8,757 nucleotides of DNA from Bacillota bacterium (GTDB lineage Bacteria; Bacillota; Clostridia; Acetivibrionales; DSM-2933): NCBI GenBank assembly GCA_023441845.1, contig JAEZNF010000493.1:1-8757 (forward strand), read 5' to 3'. A model generated the notes under the pieces. It was not told where the DNA came from. It was given only the letters and a program-made list of their open reading frames with translations, and did no database searches. A program made the position numbers and the translations under genes. Below are positions 1 through 6,924 of the stretch, one piece after another; position 1 is the stretch's first letter; each line of letters starts with the position of its first letter.

Positions 1-1608
1 CCATACAACTTCTTCTCTCCAGTCTCCAAACAGGTCTGCCTGCAAGCATGGTGTTGATTTCGTACCATTATTGGACGCACATCCTGAAGCTGTAAGAACA
101 GTTCCTTTCCCAACCTTGCTTATGGTAATATCGTCAAGCAGTTCACGCAATTCATCACCATCCCACCAGATTGAAAAGTTTGTATAACCGGGATTGGAGC
201 CAACATTCTCACCCTTGGCGCTGTATAGAGGTGAGCCGGATGCCCACATTTCTTCTCCCGGAGTAGCCGCGCTAACATCGGCTGCACATGCTCTTCCGCA
301 ATCCTTTGAATATGTATACCTGAAAATCTGTGCCCCTGTTCTTGCATCCAGTAAGACCGCACCTTTTGAACCTTCAAGAGCAGACCATACCTCAAGCCCC
401 GGTCTGTTCGGATCAAGATCGCCAAAATGCATGGCATCACCATGACCTAAGCCTGTTACCCACAAACCCTTGCCGTTGTGATCGATTGCACTTGTTCCGG
501 AAATAATCTCATCAAATCCATCGCCATCTACATCACCAACCGAAATGTTATGATTACCCTGTCCTGCATAAGCAGAATTGCCGCTGTCATTGCTGTCAAA
601 CGTCCATCTCCTGGTAAGCTTGCCATCTTTAAAATCCCAGGCTACAAAAACCAATCTTGTATAATAACCACGGCCCATAACAAGACTTGGATGCTGTCCG
701 TCAAGATATGCTACGCAAGCCCTGAAACGGTCAACCCTATTTCCGTAACCATCGCCCCAACTTGAAACTGTTCCTCTTGCAGGAAGATAATCAACAGTGG
801 AAATAGCTGCGCCGGTTTGTCCGTTGAAAACGGTTAGGTATTCAGGACCTGTTAGGATATACCCGTCTGAATTAACGTAATTGGCACTTGCATTACCAAT
901 AACCTTGCCCTTACCATCTGTTGTCCCATCTGCTGTTTTACAGGCAACTTCTGCCTTACCGCACCCATCCAGATCATAAACCATGAATTGGGTGTAATGA
1001 GCTCCTCCACGGATATTTTTACCGAGATTAATTGACCACAAGCGAGTACCGTTCAACTTGTAGGCCTGAAGATATACAGGATCCGTTACGCCTGCATTTG
1101 CATTATCCTGCGTGGCACCTTCCCACTTTATAACAATTTCATATTCTCCATCTCCGTCAAGGTCACCACAACTGCAATCGTTGACACTGTAATTGCTGCT
1201 CGGCGGAGTTATGGGCACTGTAAGATAATTCTGCCCCAAAACGGCGGCTGCTTCAGATGCCGCCTGTTCCTGTCCGTCCAATACCGGACAAACTGTATAA
1301 CTGGCTCCTGTACTTCCACCTGCATCCAGATAATTGGTACCGTTAGTTAAGGGTGACGAATTTAATTTTGTACCATTTCGATATACATTGAAAGCTATGC
1401 TATCCGGATCAGTTCCAAACAACCTCCAGCTTACAAATACACCATTACTTACCTTTACCGCAACTACACCCCTTCCCAGTCTCTCCATCTGACGAGAAGT
1501 TGCTGCAGTAACTGACTGGTATGGTACAATGTACAATCCAACCTGCACCACAACCATTAGCAGAAGAAAAATCTTCTTGAATCTTTTTGTGTATTCTCTC
1601 ATAAACAT
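1..1608 (-). CDS. Rhamnogalacturonan lyase, PL11 family (YesW-like), secreted; 3' end outside the window
   Basis: The frame stays open for 536 codons from ATG 1608 to the window edge. Residues 1-35 form a signal peptide: basic start (REYTKRFKK), hydrophobic core, and cleavage probably after VTA or VTAA. A small beta-sandwich follows (about 45-110, with VFVSWRLFGTDPDSIAFNVY), then the PL11 beta-propeller. The propeller carries calcium-binding Asp/Gly loops (GDLDGDG at 148-154, GDVDGDG at 358-364) and ends in the family-typical GDWREEVVW at 528-536. PL11 enzymes cleave the Rha-GalA backbone of rhamnogalacturonan I by beta-elimination, using Ca2+; this one would act outside the cell. YesW-type proteins are about 600 residues long, so the end of the propeller and any dockerin or CBM lie off the left edge. 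GGGAGG ends 5 bases before ATG 1608; a second in-frame ATG at 1602 is possible. It is the last visible gene of the minus-strand pectin cluster. Family assignment is confident; exact specificity is inferred. Confidence 0.95.
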   Translation of the reverse strand, partial: MFMREYTKRFKKIFLLLMVVVQVGLYIVPYQSVTAATSRQMERLGRGVVAVKVSNGVFVSWRLFGTDPDSIAFNVYRNGTKLNSSPLTNGTNYLDAGGSTGASYTVCPVLDGQEQAASEAAAVLGQNYLTVPITPPSSNYSVNDCSCGDLDGDGEYEIVIKWEGATQDNANAGVTDPVYLQAYKLNGTRLWSINLGKNIRGGAHYTQFMVYDLDGCGKAEVACKTADGTTDGKGKVIGNASANYVNSDGYILTGPEYLTVFNGQTGAAISTVDYLPARGTVSSWGDGYGNRVDRFRACVAYLDGQHPSLVMGRGYYTRLVFVAWDFKDGKLTRRWTFDSNDSGNSAYAGQGNHNISVGDVDGDGFDEIISGTSAIDHNGKGLWVTGLGHGDAMHFGDLDPNRPGLEVWSALEGSKGAVLLDARTGAQIFRYTYSKDCGRACAADVSAATPGEEMWASGSPLYSAKGENVGSNPGYTNFSIWWDGDELRELLDDITISKVGKGTVLTASGCASNNGTKSTPCLQADLFGDWREEVVW

Positions 1609-1658
1609 ATCAACCTCCCATATATATTTAACTATACATTAAACATAAAAACATACTT

Positions 1659-1722
1659 ACATCTAAAGTGTCATTAGTTTTACATTCGATCAAGTAATAC
1701 ATTGGAAACAACGTCTAAAGTG
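1659..1722. repeat. Direct repeat pair upstream of the PL11 gene
   Basis: The 147-base gap between the first CE12 gene and PL11 holds two near-identical 12-mers in the same orientation: ACATCTAAAGTG at 1659-1670 and ACGTCTAAAGTG at 1711-1722. They match at 11 of 12 positions and are 52 bases apart, about five helical turns. A weak dyad (CCAAC-ATAA-GTTGG, 1729-1742) lies next to them, just after the upstream stop codon, and has no T-tract. The repeats could be binding sites for a regulator of PL11. I see no convincing -35/-10 pair in the gap, so PL11 may also be transcribed by read-through. Confidence 0.35.
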
Positions 1723-1755
1723 AAGATTCCAACATAAGTTGGTTTTCCAATATCC

Positions 1756-3573
1756 TCATCTTGCAACCTCCATATAATCAAGATTGGGGCCTCCATTAGC
1801 GGTTACGGATGTACTACGAATTATATTGCTTCCTTCTTTCAGGCTAACTTTGGTACCTGTGGTTTGCCATGTAGTCCATGTTCCTGTTGAATTAAAATCG
1901 AAGCTTGCAAAAGCAACGCTGCCATTTACACTGATTTCCATTGGTCTGTTAGTTGTTGTTCCGTTTGCAAACCTAAAATTCAAAGAATATTCTCCTGCTG
2001 AAGGAACAGTTATGTTCCATTCAACATAGCTTCCTGTTTCATTATTTAAATTTACGTAAGAATTTCCTGTGTAACCTGCATTTATCGTTTCCTCAATACC
2101 CTGATAGATTGTTGCAAGTTCAGCCTGATAAATAACACTCTGCGGGGTTGCAATTGGTGGAGTTACACTTGGCCGTGTTACAACAGTGTTGAATTTTCGT
2201 GCCAACAGCATCACATCAGTCATATTGATTGCACCGTCATTGTTCAAATCACATTTTCTGCTGTTATCGGTTGTAACGGTGTTAAAATAGGCGGCAATCA
2301 GCATAACATCATTCATGTTTATGGCACCATCCCTGTTTATATCTTCAGGAACTGAATAAGATGTGCTTGTTGGCGTATTTGTTGGTGTTGGCGTTGGGGT
2401 AGCTGTTGGCTTTACTGTATTTGTGGGGGAACCTGGCAGTTTCAGGTTCTCATACACAATCCTTGCAAGTTGTGCAGCTCCCTGACGGTTAGGATGAAGT
2501 GTATCCCCTGTCATATACAAAGCAAGGGTTGCAGTTGGTCCGATAGAAGTGAAATAAGCTGAGCTCAACACATTCAGGTCAATCAACTGCACACTCTCTT
2601 CTTTTGCCAGTGCAACCGTTGAATTTCTGTACCATCTGTTAACAGCTGTATGTACATTTGCAGAATTAAAGTCTGTGGCTCTTCCTTGAGGTGCAGACAG
2701 AACCATTGTAGCACCTTTTGCTTTTGTCTTTACCACCATCTCCCGCATAATTTCCTTAAACTGCGCTTCGGTGGTATTATTCTTTTCAGCCGTATCATTT
2801 ATACCAAACTGTAATATAAAGACATCACCAGGCTTGATATATTTAAGAATCATTTCGAACTGTCCGTCATCCTTGAAGCCTCTTGCACATTGTCCGCTGG
2901 TTGCCATATTTCTGACCAGATAGCCTGTGGAACCGATATGCTTCGGAAACATCTGACCCCAACCGGCCTGTACACTGGTATCTAATGGATAATAATTGCA
3001 TACCGTCGAGTCTCCTCCAATATAAATTGTCTTGTTTGCATCAGGATTATCCGACAATTTGGTAACCTCAAGAGCACTCAAAGTAAACGCTGTTCCAACT
3101 TTTCCTTCAGTAACAAGCAAATTGAGCTGACCGTCAGTAATTGGCACCTGGAAAGAGTCAACAGCATTATTTCCAGTCATGTTCATTATCTGAAAAACAC
3201 CTTCAGCAGCCACACTTGCTCTTGATGTATCTCCCAGAATCACTTTTACTTCATAAAGACCGTTTGCAAGATCCAGATTAAATGTATTTGTGCTTTTAAC
3301 ACCAAATGTCAGAAACTGTACAGCATCGCTTCCCACACCACTGCCTGATGCTGAAACATTTCTTATATTCTGGGGTGTGTTAAAACCATAGCCTGTCGTT
3401 CTGTTATAAGCAGTAGATGCACTTACACCAATATAACCTGACTGCACAGCACCTCCGCCAAAATCGAATTTGTAGCTCGCAGCCGCATTTACCTGCAATT
3501 GAACCGTGTTTGGCAATAACATGGCAATTATAAATACGATGGCCATAAGTCCGGATAATTTGTTCTTTGACAC
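1756..3573 (-). CDS. Rhamnogalacturonan acetylesterase, CE12 SGNH hydrolase with dockerin and CBM35
   Basis: This is a 605-residue secreted cellulosomal esterase that should remove acetyl groups from galacturonic acid in rhamnogalacturonan I. Domains: signal peptide 1-30 (cleavage after VNA); N-terminal beta-sandwich of the kind that often precedes bacterial CE12 domains, 33-172; SGNH catalytic domain 181-378; Pro/Thr linker; dockerin 410-465; CBM35 480-605. Catalytic motifs are GGDST with nucleophile Ser189, GIND with Asn259, and DTLH with Asp357 and His360. Block II reads ATSGQ and block III has Ile where GHND is usual, so it differs from its neighbour. The dockerin has two Ca-loop repeats (DINRDGAINMNDV and DLNNDGAINMTDV) and is internal rather than terminal. 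The start is GTG; AAAGGGGG lies 7 bases upstream. It follows the second CE12 gene after 69 bases with no terminator, so the two are probably co-transcribed. Confidence 0.93.
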   Translation of the reverse strand: MSKNKLSGLMAIVFIIAMLLPNTVQLQVNAAASYKFDFGGGAVQSGYIGVSASTAYNRTTGYGFNTPQNIRNVSASGSGVGSDAVQFLTFGVKSTNTFNLDLANGLYEVKVILGDTSRASVAAEGVFQIMNMTGNNAVDSFQVPITDGQLNLLVTEGKVGTAFTLSALEVTKLSDNPDANKTIYIGGDSTVCNYYPLDTSVQAGWGQMFPKHIGSTGYLVRNMATSGQCARGFKDDGQFEMILKYIKPGDVFILQFGINDTAEKNNTTEAQFKEIMREMVVKTKAKGATMVLSAPQGRATDFNSANVHTAVNRWYRNSTVALAKEESVQLIDLNVLSSAYFTSIGPTATLALYMTGDTLHPNRQGAAQLARIVYENLKLPGSPTNTVKPTATPTPTPTNTPTSTSYSVPEDINRDGAINMNDVMLIAAYFNTVTTDNSRKCDLNNDGAINMTDVMLLARKFNTVVTRPSVTPPIATPQSVIYQAELATIYQGIEETINAGYTGNSYVNLNNETGSYVEWNITVPSAGEYSLNFRFANGTTTNRPMEISVNGSVAFASFDFNSTGTWTTWQTTGTKVSLKEGSNIIRSTSVTANGGPNLDYMEVAR

Positions 3574-3642
3574 TTATAATCCCCCTTTAAATATACTTTT
3601 ATATCTAATGTTTTTGATATAATCTATTGGGCGTTATCTTTA

Positions 3643-5079
3643 TTATTTGCATATTTCAATATAATCTACATTTGGTCCTCCATTAGCTGTAACAGCTGTA
3701 GCTCTTACAGTGTTTTTCCCTTTATTCAGGTTAACTTTAAAAGTTGTACTTGTCCATGTAGTCCATGTTCCTGTTGGATTAAAATCAATGCTTGCGAATA
3801 CACTAATTCCGTTTATTTTAAATTCCATCGGTCTGTTAACGGTGGTTCCGTTTGAATACATTAAATTGAGTGTATATGTTCCTGCCGATGGGACTGTAAC
3901 ATCCCATTCCACATAGCTTCCTGTCTCATTATTATAATTTACATACCCGCTTCCTGTGTAGCCTGCATTGATTGATTCCTGTACACCCTGATAAATTGTT
4001 GCATACTCAGCCTGATATATTACATTTGGAGGAGTTACAACAGTATTGAATTTTTTTGCAACAATCATCACATCAGTCATATTGACTGCACCGTCATTAT
4101 TTAAATCACATTTTCTACTGTTATTGGTTGTAATGGTGTTAAAATAGGCAGCAATCAGCATAACATCGGTCATGTTTACGGCACCATCTCCGTTTATATC
4201 TTCCGGTATGGAATAGGGTGTATTGGTCGGCGTTATGGTTTGAATACCGGTTGTCGGTTTTGGGGTAGGCGTACTTGCTTGTCCTGAAGTAGTGGGAGTA
4301 GGTTTTGGAGTTATAACTACAGGTTTTGTTGAAGACACATTTATGACAAATTGGGATATTTGCAGATTAAGAGCCTTTACCCCTTCTGCAACAATCCTGG
4401 CTATCTCAGTAGCACCAGCCTCTGTGAAATGAGTATAATCCGTTCCGTTTGATGATACAAGATATAATTTGTAGACCTGATTATACGTTAAGGTGTTGTA
4501 GTAATTTATAGAATTGGTCATCAAATCGATGCATGCAACATTTTTTTCCACAGCAACTTCCTTCATTGAAGTGCAATAGGCCGGGAAATCATTTTTATAA
4601 ACACCATTTGAATAGTTTAGCCTTGCCACAGGAGTAATCAATACCGGAATGGCATTTTTTGAACGTGCCTTATCAATATACTGCCTGAGATATTGCTTGT
4701 ACTCGGTAGTTGGCTCGGTATAACGTTCAGGTTTGCTTATAGTGGCATCATTGTGACCGAATTGTATAAAAAGATAGTCGCCAGGTTTTATTACATTAAT
4801 GATATCATCAAGACGTCCATCAACAATAAAGCTTTTTGAGCTCCTTCCTCCAATCGACCTGTTTACAAAAAGCACGTCTGTAGTGAAGTATTTTGATATC
4901 ATCTGACCCCAGCCTGCCTGTGGTGCATAGCTTGCTGAATAGGTCTGTACCGTTGAATCTCCGCAGAGGTACACCGTCGGCTTCGAATCTGCAGCAAAAA
5001 CTTGTGTAGTACCTCCGGTCACAATGCCAACAGTCATTGTAATTAAAAGGGCAACCAGGATATTAACTTTTTTTCTCAT
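3643..5079 (-). CDS. Rhamnogalacturonan acetylesterase, CE12 SGNH hydrolase with dockerin and CBM35 (second copy)
   Basis: 478 residues from ATG 5079, chosen because AAGGGAG sits 8 bases upstream and a typical signal peptide (MRKKVNILVALL, cleavage near VFA-A) follows at once. The in-frame TTG at 5124 has no ribosome binding site. Domains: signal peptide 1-30; CE12 catalytic domain 34-240; Pro/Thr linker 255-290; dockerin 293-347; CBM35 352-478. It has textbook CE12 motifs: GDST (Ser42), GGRSS (77-81), GHND (108-111, Asn110), and DYTH (Asp214, His217). It should deacetylate rhamnogalacturonan I outside the cell, docked to a scaffoldin. It lacks the N-terminal beta-sandwich of the neighbouring CE12. 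The dockerin and CBM35 are almost the same as in that neighbour, while the catalytic domains are much less alike. It is probably the first gene of the CE12-CE12(-PL11) transcription unit. Confidence 0.93.
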   Translation of the reverse strand: MRKKVNILVALLITMTVGIVTGGTTQVFAADSKPTVYLCGDSTVQTYSASYAPQAGWGQMISKYFTTDVLFVNRSIGGRSSKSFIVDGRLDDIINVIKPGDYLFIQFGHNDATISKPERYTEPTTEYKQYLRQYIDKARSKNAIPVLITPVARLNYSNGVYKNDFPAYCTSMKEVAVEKNVACIDLMTNSINYYNTLTYNQVYKLYLVSSNGTDYTHFTEAGATEIARIVAEGVKALNLQISQFVINVSSTKPVVITPKPTPTTSGQASTPTPKPTTGIQTITPTNTPYSIPEDINGDGAVNMTDVMLIAAYFNTITTNNSRKCDLNNDGAVNMTDVMIVAKKFNTVVTPPNVIYQAEYATIYQGVQESINAGYTGSGYVNYNNETGSYVEWDVTVPSAGTYTLNLMYSNGTTVNRPMEFKINGISVFASIDFNPTGTWTTWTSTTFKVNLNKGKNTVRATAVTANGGPNVDYIEICK

Positions 5080-5163
5080 AATACGTTCTCCCTTAAATAA
5101 ATTAAAATGTATAGTTACTGACAAAAAGTTTAAACCTTAAACCGGCCAACTGCGAAATGGTTC

Positions 5164-5192
5164 GTTATATACACATATAGCAGTAGGTTAAA
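5164..5192 (-). promoter_or_regulatory. Candidate promoter for the CE12 gene pair
   Basis: On the minus strand TTTAAC (5192-5187) is followed after 17 bases by TATAAC (5169-5164), five of six matches to the -10 consensus. This would give a leader of about 77 bases before the second CE12 gene. Just upstream, TTGATA is followed at 17 bases by TTTAAC, a possible second overlapping promoter. Both -35/-10 pairs are imperfect, and cellulosome genes may instead use alternative sigma factors such as the SigI group. Confidence 0.3.
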
Positions 5193-5311
5193 CTCACTAA
5201 TCACTTTTTTATCAATATAGTTCTAAATTTACATTATTTATCTCTCTATTTAATATAACTCCAAAAAAGCTTATTAAAAAACAAACTTCTAAGAAATTAA
5301 TCCTTATAAAC

Positions 5312-5324
5312 TCTACAGTGTAGA
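5312..5324. repeat. 13-base perfect dyad, possible operator
   Basis: TCTACAGTGTAGA is a perfect 6+1+6 palindrome in the 450-base gap upstream of the CE12 genes, about 120 bases upstream of the candidate promoter. It could be an operator. At this length, in such AT-rich sequence, chance is also plausible. The rest of 5080-5406 holds the candidate promoter, the palindrome GTTTAAAC at 5129-5136, and no gene that I can support. Confidence 0.25.
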
Positions 5325-5406
5325 CCCGTTAAGATTGTCTTCTCGTCATCAATATATATTCGTTTCCTAAGTTTTATTTAAGTTCTTTAAAAAACACTTT
5401 TATATA

Positions 5407-5462
5407 AAAATATTATCATAATGAAGAGTAATTTTCAAAAAACTTCATTATGATAATATTTT
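5407..5462 (-). terminator. Perfect 20-bp AT-rich hairpin, probable terminator after the GH27 remnant
   Basis: Arms 5407-5426 and 5443-5462 are exact reverse complements over 20 bases, around a 16-base loop. Read on the minus strand, the hairpin starts 69 bases after the GH27 stop codon and runs into TTTTTATATA, as expected for an intrinsic terminator. The plus-strand side also ends in TTTT, so it may work in both directions. The stem is almost entirely A/T apart from a few G-C pairs, which is weaker than usual for a terminator. Confidence 0.6.
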
Positions 5463-5530
5463 GTGTAAACTTCGAAGACATATATAGCTTGGAACTCGAT
5501 TGCTTTTTTGCCCTACTCTATTAATAATAC

Positions 5531-6523
5531 TCAATTTTCCGGATAATCTTTGGATGTCCTTTTAAAGTGTTTTGCTACAATCATGACGTCTGCCATATTG
5601 ACAGCATTATCTCTGTTTGGATCACAGGAGACAAGGTATTTGCTGTGTGTAGATGTAGTATTAAAGGCTTGTGCAATCTTCACAATATCTGTCATATTGA
5701 TAGCATCGTCCAAGTTGAGATCTCCTGCCCAAAGTTTAATGGGGTGTTCCTGAGTGGAGACCACCGAGCCCGCATACTGTTTTCGTGTGAGATATCCGGA
5801 TTTGCTGAATTTTAAAACACTTGCATCTGTGGTCATAGGAACATCTTTAATTTCAAAAAATCCTGAGCTGTCTGTTATAGCCGAAAAATTTTTCCCTTCA
5901 ACTTCTACTTTGAAGCCTTGCTTTACCAAGGAATCCACCTTGGCAGCATATGTATAATCCGGCGCAATGTGTCCTGAAATTATAGGTGTCTGTGATGTAG
6001 CTGTTGGGGTAGGCCTTATGGGTGTAGGCGATACTACCGGCTCGTTGGAGCTTCCTTGAACTTTTAATACCACCACGCCATGGGAAGGCACCTTGGCTGT
6101 ATACCCGGTATCGAACGTGCCGCAATCCTTATGCTCCCAAAGATCACGAACAGTGGCAGAACCATCAGCAAGCTTTATATCTCTCCAATTGACTGTGATA
6201 TCTGCCGAAGCGCCCCCTTTATTCAAGAGGACAACCGCCTTGGTAGTACCATCTATCCCTAGAGGTTTACACCACACTTCAAGATCTCCCAAAGTATTTA
6301 CCTTAGTGCCTTGCACTCCTGCGGCATCCTGATCAATAGCAATGACCTCTCTGTTGGTAAGAATGTCTCTGGTGGCAGGAGTCATATTCCTGAGATCATT
6401 TCCAGCGATAAGGGGAGCTGCCATTATGCACCACATGCTGAAATGTGCCTTGTATTCCGTATCTGTCATTTTACCATTGCCAACCTCCAGCATATCCGGA
6501 TCATTCCAATGACCTGGACCTGC
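5531..6523 (-). pseudogene. 5'-truncated GH27 alpha-galactosidase with X module and dockerin
   Basis: GH27 similarity begins abruptly at AGPGHWNDPDMLEVGNG (from 6523) and continues through AAPLIAGNDLRNM and EVIAIDQD, the end of the TIM barrel, then the C-terminal beta-sandwich. The same frame reaches a stop at 6557-6559, and the residues between (STAYYVVTN) do not look like GH27. The upstream barrel is gone, including the YxKxD nucleophile and the acid/base Asp that precedes GPGHWND, so alpha-galactosidase activity is not expected. The first in-frame ATG is 6493, with no credible ribosome binding site. Numbering from that Met (320 residues), a Pro/Thr linker (150-170) leads to an X module (about 172-254, GHIAPDYTYAAKVDSLVKQG) and a dockerin (256-320) with two Ca loops (DLNLDDAINMTD, DPNRDNAVNMAD). 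This X-dockerin pair closely recalls the C-terminus of CipA, which binds cell-surface type II cohesins. A real short gene is possible but less likely. Confidence 0.82.
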
Positions 6524-6705
6524 ATTAGTAACAACATAATAAGCTGTAGAAGCTGATTATACTGGCTTTACTGTAAATAATCGTTCAATTGGCAACTATA
6601 ATTTTTCAGATATTATATAGCAAAAAAACAATTTTCAAATGTATTATATAAAGAAAACGAACTACATATCTTGATTTATTATGAGGGTCGAAAAATTCCG
6701 CAGTT

Positions 6706-6820
6706 GAGATTTTGCAGGCCGGAGTAAATTTATTTTTAGAGTTCGGTATCTATAGAATATATTAAATCAAACTGAATTTAATATATTCTAAGAGAGTTAT
6801 GCCATGCGGCCTGAAAACTC
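6706..6820. repeat. Nested inverted repeats in the divergent intergenic region
   Basis: Inner repeat: TAGAATATATTAAAT (6753-6767) and its exact reverse complement (6776-6790) around an 8-base loop. Outer arms: GAGATTTTGCAGGCCG (6706-6721) pairs with CGGCCTGAAAACTC (6807-6820) except for two single-base bulges on the left arm. The G+C-rich core CAGGCCG/CGGCCTG stands out in very AT-rich DNA. There is no T-tract on either side, so a simple terminator is unlikely. It could be a structured transcript, a regulator-binding region, or the remains of a small mobile element. The rest of 6557-6900 holds the CE3 promoter, a weak minus-strand promoter-like pair (TTGAAA 6638-6633, TATAAT 6617-6612, spacing 15), and no gene. 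Confidence 0.6.
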
Positions 6821-6857
6821 GCTATAGAGGGGTAAAATTCATAAAACTCAGTAAAAT

Positions 6858-6886
6858 GCGACAAAAAAAACTATCTATGTTAGAAT
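6858..6886 (+). promoter_or_regulatory. Candidate sigma-A promoter of the CE3 esterase gene
   Basis: GCGACA (6858-6863, four of six to TTGACA), a 17-base spacer, and TAGAAT (6881-6886) with an upstream TG at 6878-6879 giving an extended -10. Transcription would start near 6893, leaving a leader of about 32 bases with the AGAGGGGG ribosome binding site. The -10 lies inside TAGAATATATTTAAT (6881-6895), which matches the left arm of the inner palindrome at 6753-6767 in 14 of 15 positions, so one regulator could contact both sites. Confidence 0.5.
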
Positions 6887-6924
6887 ATATTTAATAATTA
6901 TTGAATAGAGGGGGATATTTTTTT

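Noticed and set aside
194..765. Plus-strand ORFs opposite the left-hand gene
   Set aside because: They are antisense to the PL11 frame, which matches its family across the whole stretch; they have no ribosome binding sites or recognisable domains.
3600..3621. TATATC/GATATA inverted repeat between the two CE12 genes as a terminator
   Set aside because: Only 6 A/T-rich pairs, with no T-tract on the minus strand; the 69-base gap is better read as operon-internal.
2190..4210. Repeated dockerin and CBM35 DNA as a possible mobile element or CRISPR-like repeat
   Set aside because: The repeats are in-frame protein modules inside two genes, with no terminal inverted repeats, target duplications or regular spacers.
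5550..6556. Several short plus-strand ORFs and a minus-strand ORF at 5898-6125
   Set aside because: All overlap the GH27-X-dockerin frame, whose protein similarity is clear; none has independent support.
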